A DNA stretch of 32,776 bases from UBA2199 sp964628035 (GCA_964628035.1 CAZVPI010000019.1:1-32776), one strand, 5' to 3'. Counted from the first letter of the stretch, positions 24,563 through 32,701 are shown. Made by a program: numbers and translations. The notes: generated by a model not told the origin, from the letters alone.

Positions 24563-24997
24563 CTACCCGACTCCCAGGCCGGAAAGGCGCTGGTATTCGC
24601 GGAAGGGGCCGAGGCCGCGGATGCGCTCGCTCGTCTCGTTGACCAGCTCGGCCCACTTGGCCCCCTCGGCGGCCGACACCCAGGAGAACTGCACGCGGCG
24701 CACGTCGATGCCCAGGAATTCCAGGAGGGAGCGGAAGACGATCCAGCGCCTGCGGGCGTGGAAGTTGCCGCTGCTGTAGTGGCAGTCGTTGGGATGGCAG
24801 CCCGATACGATGATGCCGTCGGCGCCGCCGGCGAAGGCCTTCAGCAGCAGCATGAAATCGATGCGCCCGGTGCAGGGGAAGCGGATCACCGTGACCTGGG
24901 GCGAATACTTCATGCGGCTGGTGCCGGTCAGGTCGGCGCCGGCGTAGGTGCACCAGTTGCAGACGAAGGCCACGATCTTGGGATGGAAATCAGGCAT
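24563..24997 (-). CDS. flxD: FlxD / MvhD-family [2Fe-2S] subunit
   Basis: 144 residues, the full length of the MvhD (methyl-viologen-reducing hydrogenase delta subunit) family. The cluster Cys are Cys13, Cys16 (VCNWCTYAGADLTG), Cys42 (RFPCTGRID), Cys67 and Cys72 (GCHPNDCHY). MvhD bridges the electron donor to HdrA. Its presence without any [NiFe]-hydrogenase genes, and followed by flxCBA, indicates an NAD(P)H donor in place of H2. The ATG overlaps the hdrA stop by eight bases. Confidence 0.93.
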   Translation of the reverse strand: MPDFHPKIVAFVCNWCTYAGADLTGTSRMKYSPQVTVIRFPCTGRIDFMLLLKAFAGGADGIIVSGCHPNDCHYSSGNFHARRRWIVFRSLLEFLGIDVRRVQFSWVSAAEGAKWAELVNETSERIRGLGPFREYQRLSGLGVG

Positions 24998-27005
24998 CGC
25001 CCTCTCCTCGGTCGAGCAAGGCCAGCACTTCGGAGTAGACCTGCTCGTTGGAATAACCCTGGATGTCGATCGACTTGGAGCGGCAGAGGGCCACGCAGGT
25101 GCCGCAGCCCTGGCAGAGCCCGGGATTGACCTTGGCCACGGTCTTGATCAGCTGCCCGTCGCGGCCGCGGATCTCCTCGCGCTCGATGGCCTGGTAGGGG
25201 CAGGACCCCTGGCACAGGAAGCAGCCGACGCAGGAGGAGTAGACCGGCGGTGCCTGGCGGTCGACCACGGCGATCAGCGGCTCGCGCACCAGCTCCGACT
25301 GCGAGAAGAGGGCGCCGACCTTGGCCGCGGCGCCGGAGGCCTGGGCCACCGACTCGGGGATGTCCTTGGGCGCCTGGCAGGCGCCGGCCAGGAAAATGCC
25401 GGCGGTGTTGGTCTCCACCGGCCGCAGCTTGGGGTGGGCCTCGGCATAGAAGCGGTGGGCGTCGTAGCTGACGTGCAGCTTCTGGGCCAGTTCCTCGGCC
25501 CCGGGCTGGGCGGCGGCGGCGGTGGCCAGCACCACCAGGTCGGCCTCGATCTCGATGGGACGGGCGCCCAGCAGGGTGTCGGCGCCCTTGACCACCAGCC
25601 TGCCGCCGCGCTCGTAGATGCGCGAGACGCGGCCGCGCACGTACTGCACCCCGTCCTCCTCCATGGCCCGGCGCACGAATTCCTCGTACATCTTGCCGCC
25701 GGCGCGGATGTCCATGTAGAAGACGACCGGCCGGCCGTGGTGCACCTTGTGGCGGTAGAGCATGGCGTGCTTGGCCGTGTACATGCAGCAGATCTTGGAA
25801 CAGTACTCGATGCCCTTGGCCGGATCGCGCGAGCCGGCGCAGGCGATGAAGACGACCGTCTCGGGCACCCGGCCGTCCGACGGCCTGCGGATCTCGCCCA
25901 GGGTCGGGCCCGACGCCGACGCCAGCCGTTCGAATTGCAGGCCGTCGATGACGTCGGGATGTTTCCCGTAGCCGTACTCGGGGAAGAAGTCGGCGTGCTT
26001 GACGTCGAAGCCGGTGGCCACCACCACGGCGCCGACGTCGGCCTCGACGATCTGGTCCTGCTGGTCGAAGCGGATGGCCTGCGTCGGGCAGACCTTCTCA
26101 CAGAGGCGGCACTTGCCGGTGCGGTAATAGGTGCAATGTTCGCGGTCGATGACCGGCTTGTTGGGCACCGCCTGCGGGAAAGGGACATAGATCGCCGGGC
26201 GCTGGCCCAACCCCGCGTCAAACTCGCTGGGGATCTTCCTCGTCGGGCACCTCTGCGTGCACAGCCCGCAGCCGGTGCACAGCGTTTCGTCCAGGCTGCG
26301 CGCCTTGCGGCGGATGCGCGCCTTGAAATTGCCGATGAATCCGTCCAGCCCCTCCAGCTCGGCGTAGGAATAGAGGGTGATGTTCGGGTGCCGGGCCACC
26401 TCGACCATGCGCGGCGTCAGGATGCACTGCGAGCAGTCCAGGGTGGGGAAGGTCTCGGACAGCTGCGCCATGTGGCCGCCGATGGAGGGGCCCTTCTCCA
26501 CCAGGATGACCCGGTGCCCGGCGTTGGCGATGTCCAGGCTGGCCTGGATGCCGGCGATGCCCCCGCCCAGCACCAGCGCCGTCTTGGTCACCGGCACCTT
26601 GATGGGCTGCAGGGCCTTGTTCTTCTTCACCTTGGCCACCAGGGTGCGCACGATGTCGATGGCCTTGCGGGTGGTGGCCTCGCCCTTCTCGTGCACCCAG
26701 GAGCAATGCTCGCGGATATTGGCCATCTCGCAGAGGAAGGGGTTCAGCCCGGCCTCGGCGCAGGCGCGGCGGAAGGTGGGCTCGTGCATGCGCGGCGAGC
26801 AGGCGGCCACGACCACGCCGGTCAGCCCCTTCTCCTGGATGGCGGCCTTGAGCAGTTGCTGGCCGGGATCGGAGCACATGTACTTGTAGTCGACGCTGTG
26901 CGCCACGCCGGGGATCCTGGCCGCCTCGGCCGCGACCCGCGCCACGTCGACGGTGGCGCTGATGTTCTCGCCGCAGTGACAGACAAAGACGCCGATGCGC
27001 GCCAT
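24990..27005 (-). CDS. hdrA: Heterodisulfide reductase subunit A, flavin-bifurcating
   Basis: 671 residues, normal HdrA length. The N-terminal domain has VCHCGENI and CSPRMHE. The FAD-binding Rossmann motif is LVLGGGIAGIQASLDIANAG (about 146-165), followed by LDCSQCILTP. An inserted ferredoxin domain has CTGCGLCTQRCP and CRLCEKVCP. Two more [4Fe-4S] motifs lie at the C-terminus: CVGCFLCQGSCP and CQGCGTCVALC. HdrA carries the bifurcating FAD that splits electron pairs between ferredoxin and the HdrBC disulfide branch. It starts two bases after the hdrB stop. An in-frame extension upstream (to 27506) is only hdrB read in another frame. Confidence 0.96.
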   Translation of the reverse strand: MARIGVFVCHCGENISATVDVARVAAEAARIPGVAHSVDYKYMCSDPGQQLLKAAIQEKGLTGVVVAACSPRMHEPTFRRACAEAGLNPFLCEMANIREHCSWVHEKGEATTRKAIDIVRTLVAKVKKNKALQPIKVPVTKTALVLGGGIAGIQASLDIANAGHRVILVEKGPSIGGHMAQLSETFPTLDCSQCILTPRMVEVARHPNITLYSYAELEGLDGFIGNFKARIRRKARSLDETLCTGCGLCTQRCPTRKIPSEFDAGLGQRPAIYVPFPQAVPNKPVIDREHCTYYRTGKCRLCEKVCPTQAIRFDQQDQIVEADVGAVVVATGFDVKHADFFPEYGYGKHPDVIDGLQFERLASASGPTLGEIRRPSDGRVPETVVFIACAGSRDPAKGIEYCSKICCMYTAKHAMLYRHKVHHGRPVVFYMDIRAGGKMYEEFVRRAMEEDGVQYVRGRVSRIYERGGRLVVKGADTLLGARPIEIEADLVVLATAAAAQPGAEELAQKLHVSYDAHRFYAEAHPKLRPVETNTAGIFLAGACQAPKDIPESVAQASGAAAKVGALFSQSELVREPLIAVVDRQAPPVYSSCVGCFLCQGSCPYQAIEREEIRGRDGQLIKTVAKVNPGLCQGCGTCVALCRSKSIDIQGYSNEQVYSEVLALLDRGEGDA

Positions 27006-27007
27006 GA

Positions 27008-27868
27008 TCAGTTGACCGCGGCCGCGGGCCGCGAGAAGCGCACAGGCACTTTGTGCCGCTGCAGGCCGAGCTGCTTCGGCTTCAGCCCCAGGGCCAGCCC
27101 CAGGGCCTGGGTGACATAGAGGACCGGGATGGTGAACTTCCTGCCGGCCCGTTTCTCGATGTGCGGCCGGCGCATGTCCAGGTTGAGGTGGCACATGGGG
27201 CAGGCGACGACCACGGCCTCGGCGCCGCGGGACACGGCGTCGTCCAGGACTCTCCCGCTCAGCTCGGCCACCAGGTCGGTGCGCGAGACCGAGAAGCCGG
27301 CGCCGCAGCATTCGGTCTTGAAGGCCCAGTCCAGAGGCTCGGCTCCCACGGCCCGCAGCAACGTGTCCATCGACTGGGGGTCCTCGGGGCGGTCGAACTG
27401 CACGACGCCCGCCGGCCGCACCAACAGGCAGCCGTAGTAGCAGGCGACCTTGCGGGCGAACGGCCGCTGCACCCGCTTCTCCAGGCCGGGGATGGCGGCC
27501 AGCCACTCGAGGATGTTGAGCACCCGCGCCGTCCCCCGGTAGTCGGCCCCGATCAGCCCGGAGATACGCCGGCGCAGGGCCTCGTCGGCGAGCAGCTCGT
27601 GGCGCGTAACCTTGAGCCGGCTGTAGCAGGCGGCGCAGGGGACCAGCACCTCCCCCATCCCCGCCGTGTCGGCGGCGGCCAGGATGCGCGCCGGCAGGGC
27701 CAGGGCCAGATCGCGGTCGAGGTTGTGCGCGGCGGTGGCTCCGCAGCAGTTCCAGTCGGGGACCTCGGGCAGCGCCACGCCCAGCGCCGAGGCCACGGCC
27801 AGGAGCGACTCGCTGTACTCGCGGGCCGAGCCCTTCATCGAGCAGCCGGGATAGAAGCCCGTCTTCAC
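27008..27868 (-). CDS. hdrB: Heterodisulfide reductase subunit B
   Basis: 286 residues with two complete CCG domains. First: Cys9, Cys41-Cys42, Cys78, Cys81. Second: Cys147, Cys187-Cys188, Cys223, Cys226. In methanogen HdrB these bind two non-cubane [4Fe-4S] clusters that reduce the CoM-CoB disulfide. All cluster ligands are kept, so disulfide reduction is plausible, but bacteria lack that substrate and the true disulfide (for example DsrC or a thiol cofactor) is unknown. Start is GTG at 27868 with GGAGGAGC in front; the GTGA overlaps the hdrC stop by four bases. Confidence 0.95.
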   Translation of the reverse strand: MKTGFYPGCSMKGSAREYSESLLAVASALGVALPEVPDWNCCGATAAHNLDRDLALALPARILAAADTAGMGEVLVPCAACYSRLKVTRHELLADEALRRRISGLIGADYRGTARVLNILEWLAAIPGLEKRVQRPFARKVACYYGCLLVRPAGVVQFDRPEDPQSMDTLLRAVGAEPLDWAFKTECCGAGFSVSRTDLVAELSGRVLDDAVSRGAEAVVVACPMCHLNLDMRRPHIEKRAGRKFTIPVLYVTQALGLALGLKPKQLGLQRHKVPVRFSRPAAAVN

Positions 27869-28452
27869 GGGCGCTCCTCCTGCGCCTGGCGCGCGCCGGC
27901 GAAGATGCGCTTCAGGGCGCGGCGGTCGCGCACGCGCTCGGGCAGCAGGTGCAGCTTGCCGGCGAGGACCATCCAGGGGGCCTGCAGCAGGTCCTGCAGG
28001 AAGCGGCCGCTGCGCAGTTTGTAGTCGACCACCTGGCCCATCTCGAACAGCCGTCCCGTATACTTCACCGAGTCGAGGAAGGCGCGGTGGAAGGCCAGGA
28101 TGTCGCGAGCCCTGGGATTCACCATGTTCCGCCGCAGCGACTCGTGGCGCAGGGCGTCCATGATCGCCGGGATGTCGAGCTCCATGGGGCAGCGGCAATA
28201 GCAGATCTCGCAGGTCAGGCAGAGCCAGATGGCGTGCGAGCGCAGCGCCGGCTCGGCGAAATCGCCCTGCAGGCCCGACAGCTGCAGCAGGTGCATGATC
28301 TGGCTGGGCGGAAAGTCCATCTCCGCCGCGAGAGGGCAGCCGGCCGAGCACTTGCCGCACTGGTAGCAGCGGGCGACGTCGACGCCGGTCTTCTCCAGGA
28401 CGCGCGCGGCCAGGGTATCCCCGGCCGGATGGACATGCGCTTCACGGCTCAT
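27865..28452 (-). CDS. hdrC: Heterodisulfide reductase subunit C
   Basis: 195 residues with two [4Fe-4S] motifs: Cys29, Cys32, Cys35, Cys39 (CYQCGKCSAGCP) and Cys78, Cys81, Cys84, Cys88 (CLTCEICYCRCP). It passes electrons from HdrA to HdrB. First gene of the hdrCBA-flxDCBA run, with a promoter at 28483-28511 and AAGGAG eight bases before the ATG. A longer frame up to 28527 passes through the promoter and is rejected. Cytoplasmic; no membrane anchor. Confidence 0.95.
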   Translation of the reverse strand: MSREAHVHPAGDTLAARVLEKTGVDVARCYQCGKCSAGCPLAAEMDFPPSQIMHLLQLSGLQGDFAEPALRSHAIWLCLTCEICYCRCPMELDIPAIMDALRHESLRRNMVNPRARDILAFHRAFLDSVKYTGRLFEMGQVVDYKLRSGRFLQDLLQAPWMVLAGKLHLLPERVRDRRALKRIFAGARQAQEERP

Positions 28453-28482
28453 CGCGGGCTCCTTGTCTGGGCATAAGGGGCG

Positions 28483-28511
28483 ATTGTAGCGCACTGGATG
28501 CAAAAAGGCAA
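28483..28511 (-). promoter_or_regulatory. Promoter of the hdr-flx operon
   Basis: TTGCCT (28511-28506), 17 bases, TACAAT (28488-28483) on the minus strand, 30 bases from the hdrC ATG. Confidence 0.65.
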
Positions 28512-28549
28512 ACCAGAACGACAGCACGGCCGGCGCGGCTGCGCAGCGG

Positions 28550-29689
28550 TTACCTTTCCGGATTGGGATTTGGGCGAATGAATGTCAGCTCGACCATGTC
28601 TTGGTTGCGATAGTCCATGTCCTCAACCTGACTCGTATTCGGAAGCGTGACGAACGAGTTCAGGTACAGGGTCACCCGATTGACATGTGCAGGGACATCC
28701 ACCTTGCGGCTGACCACGCAGGTTCCCGGCCTGGCGGGCTGCCTGGAAAGGAAGTAGCCGGCATCGGAGGGAAATCGTCCGGCGTACACGAACAACTCCC
28801 GCCCGGAGGGCACCTTGCCATCCAGCCGCAGGTACACCGTCAGGACGCGCTTGTCCCAATCGAGCGAAACGCCGTTGCGTACCAAGTCGAATTTGTATTT
28901 CAGGGCGATGGGCTTGAGCGGCAGGGACAGCGAGTGGCTTTCCATGCCCAGGGCCTTGTTTTCATTGATGTGGACCGTGACCTGGTTGCCGATATGCCAG
29001 GCGTTGTCCACGGCATAGGCGGCCCCAGGCAGGACGATCCAGCCGCCGAAATAGCCTTTCTGCTCCCAGCCCGGGGCCGCGGCGAAGGCGGGGATGAACA
29101 GCGATCCGCTCGCCGTCTCCTTGCCATCGATGAGCACCCGGTACGTCGGCTTCACCGGGGCGTCGGCGGCCTTGGGCAGGGAACCGCTGCCGACGTTCTT
29201 GTAGTTGAAGACGATGCCAAAGCCCTCGGCGTTCGGCGCCAGTTCGATCTCGGTCACGGCCAGTCTCGGGCGAGCGAGCAGCGAGGGAGGCCGCTCGGGC
29301 ACGTGCCTGCCGGCGGCCAGCTGGCGGGCGATCGAGAAGCGGCCGTCGCTGGAGTCGCCGAAATGGTTCCCGGCGTCGCGGATGCGCACGACGTAGTCAT
29401 TCCCCGGCGGAACGACCGTGCCGTTCTCGAGCGTGCCCGCCTTCGCCCACTGCCAGGCGCCCGCCGCCAGGGCGACGTTGCTCTTGATGGTGCCCACCAC
29501 CCCGCCGCTGTTGCGCAGGATGAGGCTCACCTTCAGCGCGCCGGCGTTCTGGAAGTTCCAGGTGATGGCGTGGGGGCTGCCCAGCCACCAGGTCTCGCCG
29601 CCGTTGGGCGAGGTCACGGTCACGCTTTGGGCGGCCAAGAAGGCCGCAAACGCTGCAACAACGATCGCCGCCGCGATGGTTTGTTTCAT
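28550..29689 (-). CDS. Secreted protein with N-terminal KNH-like domain
   Basis: 379 residues. A signal peptide (AAAIVVAAFAAFLAAQ) is followed by VTVTSPNGGETWWLGS, the hallmark of the yeast Kre9/KNH-like (Ser-Thr-rich GPI-anchored) beta-sandwich, covering about residues 22-120. The remainder is beta-rich and may hold a CARDB-like Ig fold (LAVTEIELAPN...) near residues 145-260. No catalytic motif or sorting signal is seen. Probably an extracellular or periplasmic protein-interaction or glycan-binding protein. Ribosome site before the ATG is weak (GAG only). Sits between the DUF481 gene and hdrC, all on the minus strand. Confidence 0.8.
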   Translation of the reverse strand: MKQTIAAAIVVAAFAAFLAAQSVTVTSPNGGETWWLGSPHAITWNFQNAGALKVSLILRNSGGVVGTIKSNVALAAGAWQWAKAGTLENGTVVPPGNDYVVRIRDAGNHFGDSSDGRFSIARQLAAGRHVPERPPSLLARPRLAVTEIELAPNAEGFGIVFNYKNVGSGSLPKAADAPVKPTYRVLIDGKETASGSLFIPAFAAAPGWEQKGYFGGWIVLPGAAYAVDNAWHIGNQVTVHINENKALGMESHSLSLPLKPIALKYKFDLVRNGVSLDWDKRVLTVYLRLDGKVPSGRELFVYAGRFPSDAGYFLSRQPARPGTCVVSRKVDVPAHVNRVTLYLNSFVTLPNTSQVEDMDYRNQDMVELTFIRPNPNPER

Positions 29690-29756
29690 GGTTTCTCACA
29701 CATGTCTTTCCCTGTGTTCCGTATTAATATACGCCGCGGTTTGAAATATCTCACCC

Positions 29757-29787
29757 GCGGCGGCGCGCAGGCGCCGGGCGCCGCCGC
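29757..29787. terminator. Strong GC hairpin after the DUF481 gene
   Basis: Perfect 10-bp arms GCGGCGGCGC (29757-29766) and GCGCCGCCGC (29778-29787) with an 11-base loop, 35 bases after the DUF481 stop on the minus strand. No T-run adjoins, so it may stabilise or terminate the mRNA. Confidence 0.45.
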
Positions 29788-29821
29788 CGTCTCCGCTCCC
29801 AGGGCGGGGCCGCGCCCAGGC

Positions 29822-30571
29822 CTATCTGATATCGAGGATCAACGTGGTCAGGAACGTGGTGTCGGTCTTGCGTATCTCGGGGGCGGGCGGGCGGTTCTGG
29901 TGGTTGAGCCTGTAGCTGAAGCCCACGGAAAACGTCTTGTTGATGCGCGCCTCGAGCCCGGTCTCCGACTCGACGAAATAGCGGCCCGCCTCGCCGAAGG
30001 AGACGACATGGCCCAGGTTCTGCAGCAGCTTCAGGTTGTCCAGCGCCTGCCAGTCGAACTTGGCCAGGGCCTTGCCCGTCAGGGATCGCAAGTCCCGGCG
30101 CTCGCCCACGGAGAAGCGGTCATAGGCGCAGTTCAGGGCCAGGGAAAGCTGCAGCGTGCGCCTGGCCTCCTTGACCAGGAAGTAACCCAGGCCGGGACCG
30201 AGGAAGAGGCGGTAGCGGAAGCCTGAGAACTTGTCGCGCCCGTAGCCCAGCGACACGATGCCGGAGAAGCGCTCGTTCAGCGCCGCCTCCCAGCGGCCGT
30301 CCAGGGCCAGCTTGTTGGAATCCTCGCGGCCGCGGTTGCGGCCGTAGAGGTACTGCCCCATGACAAAAAACTTGTGAATGCGCTTCTGCAGGGAGGCGTC
30401 CAGCTTGCCGGCGAAGGTTTCGGTCCGGGTGTTGCCCGACGTCCGCACATAGGAGACCTCAGAGCGCAGGTGCCAGGGACTCTGGGCCGGCTTGGCGGCG
30501 TCCTGGGCGCCAAGGGCCGCCGTGATCGCCAAGAGCAGGGCGGGCGACGGGAACAGGCTGCGACGTGTCAT
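29822..30571 (-). CDS. DUF481-family outer-membrane protein
   Basis: 249 residues. A signal peptide (LLLAITAALGAQ) precedes a mature domain of the DUF481 (YdiY-like) type: SEVSYVRTSGNTRTETFAGKLD is the usual first-strand block, followed by repeated amphipathic strands and a C-terminal strand (FLTTLILDIR). Family members are predicted outer-membrane barrels, one described as salt-induced. No Shine-Dalgarno precedes the ATG, but a clear promoter (TTGAGC-N17-TAGAAT) ends eight bases before it, so the mRNA is probably leaderless. That promoter overlaps the end of the ygiQ-like gene. Confidence 0.87.
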   Translation of the reverse strand: MTRRSLFPSPALLLAITAALGAQDAAKPAQSPWHLRSEVSYVRTSGNTRTETFAGKLDASLQKRIHKFFVMGQYLYGRNRGREDSNKLALDGRWEAALNERFSGIVSLGYGRDKFSGFRYRLFLGPGLGYFLVKEARRTLQLSLALNCAYDRFSVGERRDLRSLTGKALAKFDWQALDNLKLLQNLGHVVSFGEAGRYFVESETGLEARINKTFSVGFSYRLNHQNRPPAPEIRKTDTTFLTTLILDIR

Positions 30572-30579
30572 GAACGTCG

Positions 30580-30608
30580 ATTCTACCCCACTTTCAATCC
30601 CCGCTCAA
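30580..30608 (-). promoter_or_regulatory. Leaderless-type promoter of the DUF481 gene
   Basis: TTGAGC (30608-30603), 17 bases, TAGAAT (30585-30580); the ATG begins at 30571, eight bases past the -10 box. The -35 lies within the last codons of the upstream radical SAM gene. Confidence 0.65.
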
Positions 30609-32231
30609 GAAGCGCTGGCGCCGCTGCAGCTCGCGCACGTCCTTTTCGACGGCCAGGGGTTCGCCCTGCACCGACAGCCCCGCGTGGTACATGGCCGTGG
30701 ACAGGGTTCCGGGCGAGGGGGTGAAAACCTGCACGTCGCAGGCGCGCACCCCCAGCGAACGCAGCTTTCCCTTCATGTCCGGCAGCATGGCCGCGGTTTC
30801 GCCCGGGTGGCCGACCATCAGGTAGGGGGCGAGCTCGACGGGCCGGCGCAGGCCGCGGTTCAGGCGCTGGAACAGGCGCACGAACTCCGCGAACACGGCG
30901 AAGCGCGGCTTGCCCATCAGGTCCAGGACGTCGTCCTCGGTGTGCTCGGGGGCGACGCGCAGGAAGCCGCCGGCATGCTCGCGCAGGATCTCGGCCAAGA
31001 GCTCGGGATTGGCCAGCAGCAGGTCGTGGCGCACCCCCGATCCCAGCAGGACCTTCTTCACCCCCGGCAGCGACCGCGCCTGGCGCAGCAGTTCGCGGTA
31101 GCCGTCGCCAAGCTTCCATTGCGGGCACATGGCGGGCAACAGGCAGGACGGCCGGGAGCAGGTTGTTTGGGCGCAATCGCCGCCGTACATCTCGGCGCTG
31201 GCCCCGCCGATGTCGGAGACCACCCCCCGCCAGTCGCGGTGGCCGGCCAGGGAACGGATCTCGCGCAGGACCGACTCCGGGCTGCGCGACACCACCCTGC
31301 GTCCCTCGCTGTGGGTGATGGAGCAGAAGGAGCAGCCGCCGGCGCAGCCGCGGTGGGAGGTGACCGAAAAGAGGTTCATGCGCAGGGCCGGCGAATACCC
31401 GGAGCGTCGCGGATGGCGGCGCTCGTAGCCCAGGCCGTAGACCCAATCGAGATCCTCCCCGTCGTAGGCTGCGGCGGGGTTCAACACCACCCAGCGGTTG
31501 GCGTGGCGCTGGGCCACGGCCCGGCGGCCTCCGGCTTCCTGCAAAAGCCGCTGGGCCCGGAGGAGGCTCGCCGGGTCGGACTGCGCCTGTTCGCAGGCGG
31601 GCAGCTCCAGGCAATCCCTGCCAGGGGGCAGGTTCGTCCAGAGGCGGGCGGTCCCGGCCAGGTCGATCTCGCCCGCCGGGGTTCCCTGGCGCAGCGCGCG
31701 GGCGATGGCCACGGCCTGTTTCTCGCCCGGGCCGTGGACCAGGAGGTCGGCGCGGGAATCGAGCAGCAGCGAGCGGCGCACCCGGTCCTGCTGGAAATCG
31801 TAATGGGCGAAGCAGCGCAGCGAGGCCTCGACGCCGCCGACGACCAGCGGCACGCCGGGGAACGCCTCGCGCAGCCGGTTGCAGAAGACGATCAGGGTAC
31901 GGTCGGGGCGGATCTTGTGCTGGATGCCGGCCGGCCGGCCCGGGAAAAAGGCCCGGCCGTCGAGCTGGTAGAGGTCCTCGCGCCGGCGCTTCCGCGCGGC
32001 GGTGTAGTTCAGCACCACCGAGTCGAGCGGGCCGGAGACCACGGCGAAATACAGGGCCGGGCGGCCCAGGGCCTTGAAGGGCTCGCGCTCCTGCCAGGAG
32101 GGCGTCTCGATCACGCCGACGCGGAATCCAGCCGCTTCCAGCGCCCGTTTCAGGATCCCCTCGGGGAAAGAAGGGTGGTCGGCGAAGGGATAGGGCTGCA
32201 CGAGGATGACGTCGAAGGCCAGGGAGACCAT
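30594..32231 (-). CDS. ygiQ: YgiQ-family radical SAM protein
   Basis: 545 residues, within the UPF0313/YgiQ family size range. An N-terminal family domain shows PDHPSFPEG-like sequence near the start and PLVVGGVEASLRCFAHYDF. The radical SAM cluster is Cys296, Cys300, Cys303 (GCAGGCSFCSIT), a CX3CX2C motif that ligates a [4Fe-4S] cluster for SAM cleavage. The later RVAPEHTEDDVLDLMGKP and LMVGHPGE are typical of the family's barrel. The reaction is unknown. The ATG has no Shine-Dalgarno; a TACAAT ends eight bases before it (32245-32240), again suggesting a leaderless start. Its upstream region is a repeat array. Confidence 0.92.
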   Translation of the reverse strand: MVSLAFDVILVQPYPFADHPSFPEGILKRALEAAGFRVGVIETPSWQEREPFKALGRPALYFAVVSGPLDSVVLNYTAARKRRREDLYQLDGRAFFPGRPAGIQHKIRPDRTLIVFCNRLREAFPGVPLVVGGVEASLRCFAHYDFQQDRVRRSLLLDSRADLLVHGPGEKQAVAIARALRQGTPAGEIDLAGTARLWTNLPPGRDCLELPACEQAQSDPASLLRAQRLLQEAGGRRAVAQRHANRWVVLNPAAAYDGEDLDWVYGLGYERRHPRRSGYSPALRMNLFSVTSHRGCAGGCSFCSITHSEGRRVVSRSPESVLREIRSLAGHRDWRGVVSDIGGASAEMYGGDCAQTTCSRPSCLLPAMCPQWKLGDGYRELLRQARSLPGVKKVLLGSGVRHDLLLANPELLAEILREHAGGFLRVAPEHTEDDVLDLMGKPRFAVFAEFVRLFQRLNRGLRRPVELAPYLMVGHPGETAAMLPDMKGKLRSLGVRACDVQVFTPSPGTLSTAMYHAGLSVQGEPLAVEKDVRELQRRQRFLSGD

Positions 32232-32239
32232 AGGATATC

Positions 32240-32245
32240 ATTGTA
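32240..32245 (-). promoter_or_regulatory. -10 box of the ygiQ gene
   Basis: TACAAT on the minus strand, eight bases before the ATG. No convincing -35 is present because the position is occupied by the heptamer repeat (GCGTCT at 17-base spacing). Confidence 0.4.
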
Positions 32246-32250
32246 TCATA

Positions 32251-32652
32251 GAAGAAGACGTCAGACGCTAGACGTTAGACGTTAGCAAGAAAAGGAAAAA
32301 GCCATAGAAATCAGGGCGTTTTCTCTTGCTAACCACCAACATCTAGCGTCTGTCGGCTTCTTCTGAGACGTTAGACGTTAGACGCTAGACGTTAGCAAGA
32401 AAAGGAAAAAGCCATAGAAATCAGGGCGTTTTCTCTTGCTAACCACCAACATCTAGCGTCTGTCGGCTTCTTCTGAGACGTTAGACGTTAGACACTTGAC
32501 GTTAGCAAGAAAAGGAAAAAGCCATAGAAATCAGGGCATTTTCGCTTGCTAACCACCAACATCTAGCGTCTGTCGGCTTCTTCTGAGACGTTAGACGTCA
32601 GACGCTAGACGTTAGCAAAGCCCTGGAACGAGCACGAGACGCTAGACGTTAG
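32251..32652. repeat. Hairpin repeat, GACGTTA heptamer family, tandemly triplicated (110-bp period)
   Basis: Three 110-base units start at 32281, 32391 and 32501, and a fourth partial one at 32611. Units 1 and 2 differ at two positions, and units 1 and 3 at three. Arms 32251-32293 and 32319-32363 are inverted copies across almost their whole length, giving a stem of about 43 bp with a 25-base loop. Arm ends consist of heptamers (GACGTCA, GACGCTA, GACGTTA). The 32611-32652 end matches the minus strand of 899-946. Non-coding. Confidence 0.85.
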
Positions 32653-32673
32653 CCAGGCCATGGAACGATCTAT

Positions 32674-32701
32674 CGTGATCCGTGATTCGTGATTCGTGAT
32701 G
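32674..32701 (+). repeat. Heptamer tract CGTGATY x4
   Basis: Four consecutive heptamers CGTGATC, CGTGATT, CGTGATT, CGTGATG, a third unit sequence in the same spacer. A single TCGTGATTCG also occurs in the 5147-5436 element. Confidence 0.7.

Noticed and set aside
24948..27119. Long open frame (723 codons) on the plus strand
   Set aside because: Opposite hdrA, with His/Asp/Gly-rich antisense composition and no motifs.
24990..27506. 838-codon extended version of hdrA
   Set aside because: The extra 167 codons are the hdrB coding region in another frame; the ATG at 27005 begins the normal HdrA N-terminus.
32251..32652. CRISPR array
   Set aside because: The repeats are contiguous 110-base units with nearly identical content; there are no variable spacers and no cas genes.
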